The notes under the pieces are model-generated. The model was not told the origin of the DNA and did no database searches. It worked only from the letters and a program-made list of their open reading frames with translations. Shown here piece after piece: positions 8,542 to 17,969 of a DNA stretch of 39,288 nt; the stretch's first letter is position 1; every line of letters starts with the position of its first letter. The stretch comes from Spirulina subsalsa FACHB-351 (GTDB lineage Bacteria; Cyanobacteriota; Cyanobacteriia; Cyanobacteriales; Spirulinaceae), in the NCBI RefSeq assembly GCF_026130165.1, contig NZ_JAIHOM010000044.1:1-39288 (forward strand), read 5' to 3'. The position numbers and the translations under genes are program-made.

Positions 8542-8940
8542 ATGAACTTATTTAGGGTTTAGTAAAGTTCTTGTTTTTCCCCCTGACCGAATTTCCCAGC
8601 TGAGTCCTTCCGGTACACTATTAAGTAAGAGGAAAATGAAAATAATAGAAATTGAGGGGTGATCATTGGTAGTTGTTAATGGGGAATTGTAGAATTAAAG
8701 GGAAAGGAGTTATGGGGAAACTCTGGAGTCGTTGCCGAGATTGCTTTGGGGTATTACCCCCCTACCCCTCATCTCCCGGATCTGATGGCGATCGCTGCGC
8801 TCAGACTCCCGTTAAATGTTAGTGGATTCCCCCATCTGGGTACGGAATATACCCCTACGAAACTTGTATCCTGAATCGATAGAGTAGAGAAAGAAAGTCA
8901 AAAGTAGTCAGTCCACCGTCCATTAATCACTGCCGCCATT

Positions 8941-11298
8941 ATGTTTGAACATTTTATTGACACTGCCATTAAAGCTGTAATGCTTGCCCAAGAAGAAGCC
9001 CGACGTACCGGACATAATCTGGTGGGAACGGAACAGTTGCTCTTGGGCCTGATTGGGGAAGGAACCGCGCTGGCATCTCAAGTGCTGAGAACTCTAGGCC
9101 TGACCCTAAAAGATACTCGGCAGGCGGTGGATGGCTTAATCGGCCGCGGTCCAGGCTATGCGCCTTCAAATATTCCCTTTACGCCCAAGGCGAAACAGGT
9201 GTTTGAGCAGTCCTTTGAGGAAGCGCGCCAACTGGGACATACCTACATCGGTACGGAGCATTTGCTGCTGGCGATTGTTAAAGAACAGGATAGTGTGGCG
9301 GCTAAGGTTTTGGAGAAGTTGGGGATTAATCCCCTGCAAATTCGCACTGAAATCATCCGCCGTTTAGGGGAAACGGCAACCTCTAGCGCCCCCTCGATGG
9401 GGAGTCGGCAAGAGGGGTCTATTTTTGGCGGTATGGCTCCGATGTCTAAGCCCAAATTAGAGGAGTTCAGCACCAACTTGACCCAATTAGCCGAAGCGGG
9501 GAAATTAGACCCGATGGTGGGGCGAGAACGGGAGTTGGAGCGCACGATTCAGATTCTAGGGCGGCGGACGAAAAATAACCCGGTGCTGGTGGGAGAGCCG
9601 GGGGTGGGGAAAACGGCGATCGCGGAAGGACTCGCTCAACGCATTGTGAATAACGATGTGCCGGACTTGGTGCAAGGAAAACAAGTGATTGCGCTGGATA
9701 TGGGGGCGCTGATTGCGGGGACTCGCTTCCGGGGTGAATTTGAGGAACGGCTCAAGTCCATCATTCAAGAAGTGAAACAGGTGGGCAATATTATCCTCGT
9801 GATTGACGAAATTCATAATCTGGTGGGAGCCGGGGCTATTGGGGGCAGTGTGGACGCGGCCAGTATGTTAAAACCCGCCCTGGCTCGGGGTGAAATGCAG
9901 TGTCTTGGGACTACGACGCTGGATGAGTACCGCAAACACATTGAACGAGATGCGGCTCTAGAACGGCGTTTTCAGCCCGTGACGATTGATGAGCCTTCGG
10001 TGAGTGAGACGATTGAGATTTTGTTTGGCTTGCGATCGCGCTATGAAGAACACCACAAAGTCGCGATCTCTAACGCGGCCCTCGTCGCGGCTGCCCAGTT
10101 CTCGGACCGGTATATTAGCGATCGCTTCCTACCGGACAAAGCCATTGACCTAATCGATGAAGCGGGATCTCGTGTTCATGTGCGAGACTCCATTGAGAAA
10201 AAACTACACCCCGAAGCCAACACTTTACCCACCCCCATTGTCAACGAGGAAGAAATTGCCGAAATTGTCGCCTCTTGGACAGGGGTTCCAGTGCATAAAC
10301 TGACTCAGCCGGAGTCGGAAATGCTCCTACACCTCGAAGCCCGCTTACACGAGCGCCTGATTGGTCAAAATGATGCCGTCAGTGCTGTGGCCCGGGCTAT
10401 TCGTCGGGCGAGAGTGGGCATGAAAGACCCCAAACGTCCCATCGCTAGTTTCGTCTTCTCGGGGCCGACGGGAGTAGGGAAAACCGAACTCACCAAAGCC
10501 TTGGCTCAATTCCTGTTTGGGGACTCAGATTCTATGATTCGGGTGGATATGTCGGAGTTTATGGAGTCCCATACTATCTCGAAACTGATTGGTTCTCCTC
10601 CCGGTTATATTGGCTATGATGAAGGGGGACAACTGACGGAAGCGGTACGACGGAAACCCTACACGGTCATCTTGTTTGACGAAATTGAAAAAGCTCATCC
10701 CGATGTGTTCAATGTCCTGCTGCAACTGTTGGACGAAGGGCGTTTAACGGACTCTCAAGGCCGGGTGGTGGACTTTAAAAATACTTTAATCATCATGACC
10801 TCTAATATTGGGTCAAAAGTGATTGAAAAGGGCGGCAGTGGCTTAGGATTTGACCTAGCTGACAATGACAGTGAAGCGCAATATCAGCAACTGCGGACGA
10901 AGGTCATGGACGAAATGAAAAATTATTTCCGACCTGAATTTCTCAATCGTTTAGATGAAATTATCGTCTTCCGACAATTGACCCAAGATGAGGTTAAGCA
11001 GATTGCAGATATTTTATTACGGGAAGTGTGCGATCGCCTGCTAGAACAGCATGACCTCCCCCTACAAGTCACCGAAGCCTTTAAAGATTTAGTCGCCAAC
11101 GTCGGCTACAATCCCAGCCAAGGAGCAAGGCCTCTCCGTCGTGCCATTATGAACTTGTTAGAGGACAGTCTGGCGGAAGCTATCCTCACAGGTCAACTCC
11201 TGCCCAAAGAAACTGTCATCGCCGATGTAGACGATGATGGCAACGTGAAAGTCTTATCCGCCTCTCAAAGAGGACGACTCTTGCAAGCGGTGGGGTAG
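8941..11298 (+). CDS. clpC: ClpC-type AAA+ unfoldase lacking the middle domain
   Basis: A Clp/Hsp100 unfoldase that feeds substrates to the ClpP/R protease. The double Clp_N domain spans residues 1-145 ([32 protein letters not shown], given here only as its start). Walker A of the first ATPase domain is GEPGVGKT (about 218-225) with Walker B LVIDEIH; the second is GPTGVGKT (about 507-514) with [12 protein letters not shown] in the KGGSGLGFD loop fits the ClpP-docking tripeptide. At 785 aa it is about 35-40 residues shorter than usual cyanobacterial ClpC. The loss lies between DEAGSRV and [16 protein letters not shown], where the coiled-coil M domain is replaced by a short linker. The frame is intact, so this is a natural variant and not a frameshift. 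It may be a second ClpC paralogue. Confidence 0.93.
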   Translation: MFEHFIDTAIKAVMLAQEEARRTGHNLVGTEQLLLGLIGEGTALASQVLRTLGLTLKDTRQAVDGLIGRGPGYAPSNIPFTPKAKQVFEQSFEEARQLGHTYIGTEHLLLAIVKEQDSVAAKVLEKLGINPLQIRTEIIRRLGETATSSAPSMGSRQEGSIFGGMAPMSKPKLEEFSTNLTQLAEAGKLDPMVGRERELERTIQILGRRTKNNPVLVGEPGVGKTAIAEGLAQRIVNNDVPDLVQGKQVIALDMGALIAGTRFRGEFEERLKSIIQEVKQVGNIILVIDEIHNLVGAGAIGGSVDAASMLKPALARGEMQCLGTTTLDEYRKHIERDAALERRFQPVTIDEPSVSETIEILFGLRSRYEEHHKVAISNAALVAAAQFSDRYISDRFLPDKAIDLIDEAGSRVHVRDSIEKKLHPEANTLPTPIVNEEEIAEIVASWTGVPVHKLTQPESEMLLHLEARLHERLIGQNDAVSAVARAIRRARVGMKDPKRPIASFVFSGPTGVGKTELTKALAQFLFGDSDSMIRVDMSEFMESHTISKLIGSPPGYIGYDEGGQLTEAVRRKPYTVILFDEIEKAHPDVFNVLLQLLDEGRLTDSQGRVVDFKNTLIIMTSNIGSKVIEKGGSGLGFDLADNDSEAQYQQLRTKVMDEMKNYFRPEFLNRLDEIIVFRQLTQDEVKQIADILLREVCDRLLEQHDLPLQVTEAFKDLVANVGYNPSQGARPLRRAIMNLLEDSLAEAILTGQLLPKETVIADVDDDGNVKVLSASQRGRLLQAVG

Positions 11299-11307
11299 TC
11301 AAGGTCA

Positions 11308-11441
11308 GGGAATAGGGAATAGGGAATAGGGAATAGGGAATAGGGAATAGGGAATAGGTAATCGGAAATAATTATCAATTGTCAATTGTCAATTATCAAT
11401 TATCAATTCCCTGCTCCCCTGCTCCCCTGCTCCCCTGCTCC
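11308..11441 (+). repeat. composite tandem repeat: GGGAATA x7, CAATTAT/CAATTGT, CTGCTCCC x4
   Basis: Seven perfect GGGAATA heptamers (11308-11356) are followed by an ATCGGAAATAATTAT spacer, about five CAATTRT heptamers (to about 11407) and four CTGCTCCC octamers. The same three-block order recurs at 31925-32024 and 36849-36966, which marks a dispersed repeat family. It lies between convergent genes. Confidence 0.9.
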
Positions 11442-11470
11442 CCGACACCCGCCCAAGAGCAATGGGAGCG

Positions 11471-12334
11471 TCATTGAAAAGTGGGCTTTTGATAGGCGAG
11501 AATCATATATTTCACCAACCAAAGACGACTTACTAAAGCAATCGTCAAGGTTTCTGCGAAAGCGGGGAGTTGTGACCAGTCATAACCGTTCCGAGCGCCA
11601 AACTTGAGTAAAAAATCATAGGTGGGAAGGGTATTCTCTGTAATATCCCGTTCAATATGGGTCTGAAATCCTACCTCGGCCGCCAAGCGTTGATAGTCCT
11701 CTAGAGCATAGGTGACATCAGAACGCCCATAAAAGCCACTATTTTGTAAACTATTTTGTAATTGGGCTTGTAAGGCAATGAGAGGCACAAACCAACCTTG
11801 CGGCACAAAATCTGATAGGGCTAAATACCCCCCCGGTTTTAAGACCCGGAAGGCCTCCCGGAAAAATTGCCCTCGGTCTGGGAAGTGAAAAATACATTCT
11901 ACGGCTAACACCCGGTCAAAAGAAGCATCGGGAAAAGGCAGTTGACAAGCGTTCCCCTCAACCCAGTGAATGTGATTGTTGCCTTGGGCGATGACTTTTT
12001 GTTGGGCTTGTTCCAACTGGCGCTCATCAATATTTAACCCCGTGAGGGTCATATTCTGAAAGTTTTCGTTCAGACTGGCCACGGTGCCGCCGAAACCACA
12101 TCCGGCATCTAAGAGGCTTTGTCCATCCTGCACTAGGGCGGCGGTGTAAATTTCGTGGGTTAGTTGTTCAGCCGCTTGACAAAAGTCCTCTACTGTGTTA
12201 TGGGCATGACTGGGGTCTGCCCAATATCCCCAGTGAACATGACGACCAAAAGCTTGCTCAAGGTCACGGTCGCCGTCGGCAAAGCCTCGGAGGATTAAAT
12301 CAAAGTAGGGGAGATTAATCTCAAGTTGGGTCAT
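11471..12334 (-). CDS. class I SAM-dependent methyltransferase
   Basis: A 287-aa methyltransferase with motif I LLDAGCGFGG (74-83), an acidic residue after strand 2 (LNIDERQLEQA), the motif NACQLPFPDASFDRVLAVECIFHFPD, and post-motif FRVLKPGGYLALSDF. This is the UbiE/tocopherol/sarcosine-methyltransferase-like Methyltransf_11 architecture. The substrate cannot be read from the sequence; the N-terminal segment (HVHWGYWADPSHAHNTVEDF) recalls small-molecule methyltransferases of the tocopherol/mycosporine type. The start is ATG at 12332-12334. The last residues lie close to the composite repeat. No obvious operon partner is present. Confidence 0.88.
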   Translation of the reverse strand: MTQLEINLPYFDLILRGFADGDRDLEQAFGRHVHWGYWADPSHAHNTVEDFCQAAEQLTHEIYTAALVQDGQSLLDAGCGFGGTVASLNENFQNMTLTGLNIDERQLEQAQQKVIAQGNNHIHWVEGNACQLPFPDASFDRVLAVECIFHFPDRGQFFREAFRVLKPGGYLALSDFVPQGWFVPLIALQAQLQNSLQNSGFYGRSDVTYALEDYQRLAAEVGFQTHIERDITENTLPTYDFLLKFGARNGYDWSQLPAFAETLTIALVSRLWLVKYMILAYQKPTFQ

Positions 12335-12530
12335 AGTTAATCAATGTTGAAAGTGGTTTCAAACAGGAGGTCATTTGTGCTATACCCCACCCCCCTTTCT
12401 CTTCATGCTACCCAAAAGGAGAATCTCCTGCTCTAGTTGAATAGAAAACTGAGGAGGTTTGTAACAAATTGTTGCAAAGTATTGGTATGATAGACGGAAG
12501 CTAAGGGAAAAACCATGAGCATCGTAAGTT

Positions 12531-12548
12531 TGGGGAGGGTCTGCCCCA
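12531..12548 (+). terminator. possible small hairpin terminator
   Basis: TGGGG/CCCCA with an 8-base loop is followed by CTTTTCTTTCC. It lies in the 240-bp stretch 12335-12574. Upstream are TTGCAA and TATGAT boxes (12472-12491), but their 8-bp spacing is wrong for a normal promoter. A short plus-strand transcript is possible but unsupported. Confidence 0.2.
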
Positions 12549-12574
12549 CTTTTCTTTCCTTAGTGCAACACTCT

Positions 12575-13681
12575 TTAGGAAGAAGTTAGGCGATCGCGCC
12601 AAAAGACCAAACCACTGTAAAGTTGAAAGGCGGCATCCCAAACACTGGGTTGTCGTCGTTCTAGTCGGACGTGGGCAGGAATGCGCTGTAACATTTCTGG
12701 GAAACCTGTGGCACTGTCGGCAAAGGTGCTGAAGTCTGACCAGAGAGGAATATCCGGCAGTTGTTGATCTAAAAAGGCAGTCAGTTGTTTCCAGTGTTGG
12801 CTGACGGTTTCTTGTTCTAAGGCATGATGGGGGGCGTTTTCCGGGGAAGTTTCTAGATTAATCCCTTTGCGAAATTGATAATTGCGATCGCAGAATCTCA
12901 AAATACAATGGCGACTGGGAATATGGAGATCACAAAAGGGGACATAATCTTGAGTCTGGGTTTTCCGCTTTAAATTCCGTTTAGCATCAAACACCACCAC
13001 CGATTCAAACAGAGGAATTCGCCCGTCCACTCGTTGCCGCACTTCAGACCAGTCAAAGGTAAAATTCCCCTCCTGCTCTTCCTTATTTTGACAACGAACC
13101 ACCACCGATTGATCCACCGTTTGAAAATAATGTACCTCCAACACCTGCATCAATTCCAAACGATTCAACGCGAGGGCAAAACAGGGAATGTGAGCCTTTT
13201 GCAAACAGCCCACATAGTATTCTAGTTCGCCCATTAAACCCGTGCGATATAAACGCCAGCCACGACTGGGAATCTGTAAACGGGCGGTATAGGCATCGGT
13301 GTTAATAATTTTGGCAAAGGATTCCGCCACCGTTGATTTTAATTCCGAGGGGACAGGTTCAAGGATTAAAACCCCTAAATCCTCGCCACCGGGGGCTGAT
13401 TTGGCTTGGTCTAGAGCGGCCTGTTTTTCTTGTTGTGCGATCGCCTCCAAACGCTCTAATCCCTGACGAATTTGGGCAATCAGTTTAAAATTCGACGTTT
13501 TCGGCAACAAATAGCGATAAATCTTCTCAGCCATCTCTCGTCGTCCCGTTGCCTCCTGCACCCGTCCCACATAAAACCGCACCCACAGATTATCCGATTC
13601 TTTTTCCATCAAGGGCTTTAATAATTGTGTTGCCCGCTTATAGTCTTGACGCTCGATTGCTTCCGCCACTTCTTTGAGCAT
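12575..13681 (-). CDS. TPR-like hypothetical protein, 368 aa
   Basis: Residues about 1-75 form a helical TPR-like pair (AIERQDYKRATQLLKPLMEKESDNLWVRFYVGRVQEATGR, given in part: A8-R47). A basic/Gln-rich linker follows, then a globular domain of about 270 residues with no motif I recognise (GWRLYRTGLMGELEYYVG, FESVVVFDAKRNLKRKTQ). There is no signal peptide or membrane helix. This type of protein is seen in cyanobacteria as a conserved unknown. It is divergent from the TPM-domain gene, with 104 bp between them. Start ATG at 13679-13681. Confidence 0.8.
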   Translation of the reverse strand: MLKEVAEAIERQDYKRATQLLKPLMEKESDNLWVRFYVGRVQEATGRREMAEKIYRYLLPKTSNFKLIAQIRQGLERLEAIAQQEKQAALDQAKSAPGGEDLGVLILEPVPSELKSTVAESFAKIINTDAYTARLQIPSRGWRLYRTGLMGELEYYVGCLQKAHIPCFALALNRLELMQVLEVHYFQTVDQSVVVRCQNKEEQEGNFTFDWSEVRQRVDGRIPLFESVVVFDAKRNLKRKTQTQDYVPFCDLHIPSRHCILRFCDRNYQFRKGINLETSPENAPHHALEQETVSQHWKQLTAFLDQQLPDIPLWSDFSTFADSATGFPEMLQRIPAHVRLERRQPSVWDAAFQLYSGLVFWRDRLTSS

Positions 13682-13752
13682 AATTCCCTAACAGTCTTAG
13701 ACCTTGCGCTACTCCCCCATTTTATCGCTGGAATTGGTAGCCTTAAAACGCA

Positions 13753-13770
13753 GTAGAAAATATTCTCTAC
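13753..13770. promoter_or_regulatory. near-perfect 18-bp palindrome before the TPM gene
   Basis: GTAGAAAATATTCTCTAC pairs with itself at all but one position. It ends 15 bp before the TPM gene ATG, in the divergent intergenic region. It could be an operator or overlap the promoter. No known box was recognised. Confidence 0.3.
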
Positions 13771-13785
13771 ATTCTGACTGAAACC

Positions 13786-15573
13786 ATGATCTATCACCAA
13801 CACCCCCTTAAAACCTTATTCGCCCTGATTATCGTCACCCTTGGCCTTATCCTACAACCCGGTTGGAGTTATGCCCTCACCCCCGACCAAGTGCCGAATC
13901 CCTACCAACTATCTGATGGCTGGGTGACAGATATGGCCGATGTCCTTGATAGCACCACAGAACACCAATTAAATCAAATTATTTCCGACCTCGAAGCAAA
14001 AAACGGCGCAGAAATTGTCATCGTAACCGTGCCGCAAATTAATCAAGACCTCACCCCCAAACAATTCACCACAGAATTATTTAACCTTTGGGGCATTGGG
14101 AAAGCAGGTCAAGACAACGGCATTTTATTTTTAACCTCCGTGGGAGATCGAGCCGTTGAAATTGAAACAGGGTATGGCATAGAAGGCATTCTTCCCGATG
14201 GTAGAGTGGGGCGAATTTTAGATAATCATGTTGTGCCTTACTTCCAAAATGATGATTTTAGTAACGGCATTTTAGCCGGAACTCAAGCCTTAATTCAAGT
14301 CGTACAGAATGAAACCTTTGACCCCAATTTATCCCCAGCCGCCAATGTCCCTAATCTTCTCTGGATTTTTACAGGAATTACGGCTTTCTTTGCCTATCCC
14401 TTTTATCAATTAGCCCGGAATAAAACACAAGAACCCCTTTTAGTCAAGCCCGGAGATTATGAAAAAATCAAAGGCTTTGACCCCAGTGAGAAACTCATTT
14501 ATGTAGGGTTACGAGTGAGTGCATTTTTCATCTTGTTTACCCTAACCGCCATTCCCTTAATCCTAACCTTGTATGCTTCCCCTAACCTAGCCCTATTATC
14601 TGGGGTGACTATTATCCTCTTACTGTTCCTCTTCTTACTCTATAAATCCAATACCCTCACAGCAATCCTACAAACCCTCAAAACTAGCGACTCCTCAACC
14701 CAGTCAGTGTTTGTGATTCTCTCAGCTATTTGTGGGGGGGTGATTATCTTCTTCCTCTTATATTTAGATTTCCACTTAATCGGTGACATTTTAGCTCTAA
14801 GTCTATTGGGAATGATCTTACCCCGCTATCAACGTTTAAGTACATCAATCCCGACTATTTTTCTGGCTATTTTTGGCAGCTTAACCTTTTTCTTCTTTTG
14901 GACATTATATTATAACGAAGTGTGGGGATATGTGCCGACATTATTGGGAGCATTAAGTGACAGTTTAGGACGAATTACAGCCGGAGTAATTGTCAGTATT
15001 TTCATCAGTGGGTTAGGGTGTTTTCCCATTGCTCATTACCTCTTGAAATGGCAATTTAAAGCCGAGGAAAAACGGCATAACTTACGCCCCATTTGTAATG
15101 CTCAATCTCAAGTTCCTATGGAATCCCTAAATGAGGAAACAGTTCAATCGATTTTAAGCGAACATCAAAAAGTCGCCCAGAATTTGGGAAATATTCGGTT
15201 TGAGGGTTGGTGGACCCCTGAAAATCGCCCTGTTGCTCGTGAAGATGTGTATTTGCGAGGGTATGTTCAACTGAAAGGTTGGTTGGGTTATGGGGGGTAT
15301 TTAGAATGTCCCGTCGGACAGGAATTAACGGTTTCTAAAAAATCGAAACAGCTTAAACGACCAACACAAACAAGTACCGGATTGAGACGTATCACGGAGT
15401 CCTGTCAATGTTGTGACTACATCAAAGAATATGAGGAGGCGATTCCTCGTCTGTCTTCTTCTTCCTCTTCTTCCGGTCGTCGTAGTAGCGGCAGCAAAGG
15501 CCGGAGTTCTAGTAGTGGTGGCAGTCGTGGAGGAGGCCGGAGTGGTGGCGGTGGTGCGGGGAGAAGGTTTTAA
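13786..15573 (+). CDS. TPM-domain membrane protein with Gly/Ser-rich C-terminus
   Basis: A 595-aa protein. An N-terminal signal peptide (about residues 1-31, ending SYA-LT) leads to a TPM (Psb32/YgcG-type) domain, residues about 45-180, with ADVLDSTTEHQLNQIISDLE, GIGKAGQDNGILFL and ETGYGIEGILPDGRVGRI. TPM domains are thylakoid/periplasmic; in Psb32 they are linked to photosystem II repair. Several hydrophobic segments follow (about 190-430, five or more membrane helices). After a cytosolic or lumenal region with a CxxC-like pair (ESCQCCDY), the chain ends in a Ser/Gly/Arg tail (GGGRSGGGGAGRRF) that is typical of YgcG-like proteins. Precise function unknown. Confidence 0.85.
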   Translation: MIYHQHPLKTLFALIIVTLGLILQPGWSYALTPDQVPNPYQLSDGWVTDMADVLDSTTEHQLNQIISDLEAKNGAEIVIVTVPQINQDLTPKQFTTELFNLWGIGKAGQDNGILFLTSVGDRAVEIETGYGIEGILPDGRVGRILDNHVVPYFQNDDFSNGILAGTQALIQVVQNETFDPNLSPAANVPNLLWIFTGITAFFAYPFYQLARNKTQEPLLVKPGDYEKIKGFDPSEKLIYVGLRVSAFFILFTLTAIPLILTLYASPNLALLSGVTIILLLFLFLLYKSNTLTAILQTLKTSDSSTQSVFVILSAICGGVIIFFLLYLDFHLIGDILALSLLGMILPRYQRLSTSIPTIFLAIFGSLTFFFFWTLYYNEVWGYVPTLLGALSDSLGRITAGVIVSIFISGLGCFPIAHYLLKWQFKAEEKRHNLRPICNAQSQVPMESLNEETVQSILSEHQKVAQNLGNIRFEGWWTPENRPVAREDVYLRGYVQLKGWLGYGGYLECPVGQELTVSKKSKQLKRPTQTSTGLRRITESCQCCDYIKEYEEAIPRLSSSSSSSGRRSSGSKGRSSSSGGSRGGGRSGGGGAGRRF

Positions 15574-15667
15574 CTGATGGGGGGATACCTACAGGCAGAA
15601 GTCCGGCTTGCTAAGGCTTGTAGAATCGTGAACTACCCTAGGTTTTCGTGCTACTTTTAAGAGGAAC

Positions 15668-15688
15668 ATGGCACTTCATCCCGTTTAA
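15668..15688 (+). CDS. six-codon leader ORF (MALHPV) before rlmN
   Basis: ATGGCACTTCATCCCGTTTAA is encoded here, with AAGAGGAAC directly upstream as a good ribosome-binding site. Its stop codon ends 5 bases before the rlmN GTG, which itself has no clear ribosome-binding site. The two frames differ, so it is not an N-terminal extension. This suggests translational coupling, but the evidence is only positional. Confidence 0.3.
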   Translation: MALHPV

Positions 15689-15693
15689 GCATC

Positions 15694-16740
15694 GTGACTA
15701 TTTCCTCCCCCCCCCTCGCCCCTCCTGACGTTTTACTGGGTCAATCTTTAGCTGAATTAACCCATTGGGTTGAGTCCCAAGGTCAACCTCGTTATCGGGG
15801 GAAACAGTTGCACCAATGGCTATATCAAAAAGGGGCCCATTCTCTGGCTGAAATTTCCGTGTTTCCCAAAGCTTGGCGGGAGGCCCAGGAAAACGTCACC
15901 ATTGGCCGTTCTACGGTGCATTATCGCACGGTGGCCCCTGATGGTACCCGGAAGTACCTGTTACGCTTGGCAGACGGTTTAATCATTGAAAGTGTGGGCA
16001 TTCCCAGCGCCAAACGTCTAACGGTTTGTGTGTCCTCTCAGGTGGGTTGTCCGATGGCCTGTGATTTTTGTGCCACTGGGAAGGGGGGATTTACACGAAA
16101 TCTCCACCCCCATGAAATTGTCGATCAGGTGTTAACGGTACAGGAGGATTTTCAGCAACGGGTGAGTCATGTGGTGTTTATGGGGATGGGGGAACCGTTA
16201 CTTAATTTAGAGGCTGTGGTGACGGCGCTGAGGGTATTAAACCATGATGTAGGCATTGGACAGCGATCGCTCACCGTTTCCACTGTCGGCCTCCCTAAAC
16301 GCATCCTTCAATTAGCCGAACATCAGTTACAAGTCACCTTTGCCGTCAGTCTCCATGCCTCTAATCAACAGTTACGAGAAAAACTCATCCCCAGCGCCCA
16401 ACATTACACCCTAGAGCAACTGATGGCCGACTGTCGCCAATATGTGCAAATCACCGGCCGACGAGTGACATTTGAATATATCTTATTAGCTGGTCTAAAC
16501 GATTTACCCCAACACGCGGCCGAGTTAGCGCAACATTTACGGGGTTTCCAAACCCATGTTAATCTCATCCCCTACAATCCCATTTCTGAGGTCGATTATC
16601 AACGCCCCAGCAAGGAGCGAATTGAACAGTTTATGCAGGAGTTAAAGCGTCATAATATCGCCGTCAGTGTGCGTTATTCCCGAGGATTAGAAGCCGATGC
16701 CGCTTGTGGTCAATTGCGAGCAAGTCGGGCTGGTGCTTGA
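15694..16740 (+). CDS. rlmN: 23S rRNA (adenine2503-C2)/tRNA A37 methyltransferase RlmN
   Basis: A radical-SAM enzyme that methylates A2503 in the peptidyl-transferase region of 23S rRNA, and also tRNA. It is 348 aa, the usual length. The radical-SAM cluster motif is C119-x3-C123-x2-C126 ([12 protein letters not shown]). The two further cysteines of the RlmN mechanism are C112 (LTVCVSSQ) and the C-terminal one in [21 protein letters not shown] and the SLHA motif are also present. The GTG start is the only candidate close to the first conserved residues. The gene precedes the R-M island but is unrelated to it. Confidence 0.97.
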   Translation: MTISSPPLAPPDVLLGQSLAELTHWVESQGQPRYRGKQLHQWLYQKGAHSLAEISVFPKAWREAQENVTIGRSTVHYRTVAPDGTRKYLLRLADGLIIESVGIPSAKRLTVCVSSQVGCPMACDFCATGKGGFTRNLHPHEIVDQVLTVQEDFQQRVSHVVFMGMGEPLLNLEAVVTALRVLNHDVGIGQRSLTVSTVGLPKRILQLAEHQLQVTFAVSLHASNQQLREKLIPSAQHYTLEQLMADCRQYVQITGRRVTFEYILLAGLNDLPQHAAELAQHLRGFQTHVNLIPYNPISEVDYQRPSKERIEQFMQELKRHNIAVSVRYSRGLEADAACGQLRASRAGA

Positions 16741-16826
16741 GGGGGTTAATCTAGGGGTGGGTTCAGTCCAGAAATTCTCACGGATTAAGGATTCATGCTG
16801 CAATCTCCTAGACTAAAAGCTTATGT

Positions 16827-16863
16827 CACTTATAGTCTGTAGAAAACGGCTAAAAATATAGTC
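16827..16863 (+). promoter_or_regulatory. probable C-box operator of the R-M controller gene
   Basis: CACTTATAGTC (16827-16837) matches the ACTTATAGT core known from controller-protein (C-box) operators. TATAGTCT occurs exactly twice, at 16831-16838 and 16857-16864, 26 bp apart. The segment ends 13 bp before the GTG start of the controller gene. A weaker related GACTAAAAGC lies at 16811. Autoregulation by the C protein is inferred from family knowledge. Confidence 0.5.
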
Positions 16864-16876
16864 TAAGATTGTCCGC

Positions 16877-17113
16877 GTGAGCAAAAAAGACATAAAAAAA
16901 CGCTTTGGATTAGCAATTAAACACCGTCGCCAAGAACTAGAACTCTCTCAAGAAGAACTTGCATTCCGGTCGGGTCTTCATAGAACCTATATATCAGATA
17001 TTGAAAGAGGTTTTCGCAACCCTTCCTTAGAGAATATTCAAAAGTTGGCATTTGCTCTGAACATATCAATGTCTGATTTATTTGCAAACTATGGTGTTGA
17101 GAGTGACGAATAG
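16877..17113 (+). CDS. XRE-family HTH regulator, restriction controller (C) protein
   Basis: A 78-aa single-domain helix-turn-helix protein (FGLAIKHRRQELELSQEELAFRSGLHRTYISDIERG, start at residue 10), ending after helix 5 (FALNISMSDLFANYG). This size and shape are standard for C proteins that time endonuclease expression. The start is GTG; translation may be nearly leaderless, since the C-box lies just upstream. Its last 23 bases overlap the endonuclease gene, giving coupled translation. The AT-rich base use differs from neighbouring rlmN, which points to horizontal transfer of the island. Confidence 0.88.
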   Translation: MSKKDIKKRFGLAIKHRRQELELSQEELAFRSGLHRTYISDIERGFRNPSLENIQKLAFALNISMSDLFANYGVESDE

Positions 17114-17960
17114 GACTGATCCATTGCAGTGGTTTAGCACTAGATCAGGTCAGAACGTAGCAACTAATAGTATAAAGGTTTACCAAGATTTATCTCGACA
17201 AATTATAAATCATATTAATAAAGGCATTTCGATTCCTGATGTTCTTTTGCAAATTGAACACCTTGTTAAAGAAGAATGTCAAAAACAATACAAATTAAAC
17301 CCAACAGTGGGTTCACTGAATAATTCAAAAGGTCGATGGAACGAGCTTATTACTACAAGTTTACTGTCAAAAATAGTGGTAGAAACCAATAGTATAAGTC
17401 AACAAAATGGTCGATCTATGGTGGTATTCTCGCTCCCTAAAGCAGACACCTATCAAAAAATACCATCTGTTTTTTTGACTTTATTTAAAAAAACAGAATT
17501 GCAAAAACTTCAAACACAAAATATATTTTTTTCTAGCCCTGATTACATTATTGCCTTTTTGAATCATGATCCAACACAGTTTAGGGATATACAAAATCTT
17601 CTAACTCAACAATCTTATGATCCCAATTCGTTCAATATGTTTAATTATTTTAAAGGCTCTCTTGAGTTTCAGCAAGTTCGAGCCATCATTTCATTAAAAA
17701 CATCAAATCGTCCAGACAGAAGATATCAGCCTTTATTTGAAGCAGCAATGATTAAAGCAATCAAGTGTTATTTACAGGTAAACTGGCAATATTATATGGT
17801 TTGTAGTGAGATAACTTTATCAGATCACAAAATGTTTCAAGAAGCGATCGCACCTCATTCTATTATAACCCAAAAGGAGGAGTTGTTAGTAGATGGGACT
17901 TACACCTATAACAAAAAAGCAGATTTAGTTAGATTAGTAAACTCAGTTTTTATGGGATAA
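17091..17960 (+). CDS. type II restriction endonuclease, Cfr10I/Bse634I-like
   Basis: A 289-aa protein. The PD-(D/E)xK-type active site is D151 (FSSPDYII), S201-L-K203 (AIISLKTSNRPDRR) and E217 (PLFEAAM). From memory, Bse634I has D146-K198-E212, and both spacings (52 and 14) are identical here; Cfr10I has the same K to E spacing of 14. These enzymes recognise RCCGGY. I set the start at ATG 17091; the open frame begins at a TTG at 17082, and GTG 17103 is also possible. It overlaps the controller gene by 23 bp and ends 9 bp from the methyltransferase stop. The AT-rich codon use is unlike neighbouring genes, though one HIP1 octamer sits near 17843. Confidence 0.85.
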   Translation: MVLRVTNRTDPLQWFSTRSGQNVATNSIKVYQDLSRQIINHINKGISIPDVLLQIEHLVKEECQKQYKLNPTVGSLNNSKGRWNELITTSLLSKIVVETNSISQQNGRSMVVFSLPKADTYQKIPSVFLTLFKKTELQKLQTQNIFFSSPDYIIAFLNHDPTQFRDIQNLLTQQSYDPNSFNMFNYFKGSLEFQQVRAIISLKTSNRPDRRYQPLFEAAMIKAIKCYLQVNWQYYMVCSEITLSDHKMFQEAIAPHSIITQKEELLVDGTYTYNKKADLVRLVNSVFMG

Positions 17961-17969
17961 AAACTAGGC

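Noticed and set aside
8712-8822. 36-codon ORF (MGKLWSRCRD...) before clpC with AAGGAG upstream
   Set aside because: The ribosome-binding site is only two bases from the ATG, the sequence includes a HIP1 octamer and low-complexity CCCC runs, and no coding signal is seen.
11308-11441. Possible CRISPR array
   Set aside because: The repeats are 7-8 bp with no unique spacers, so they are simple tandem repeats and not a CRISPR array.
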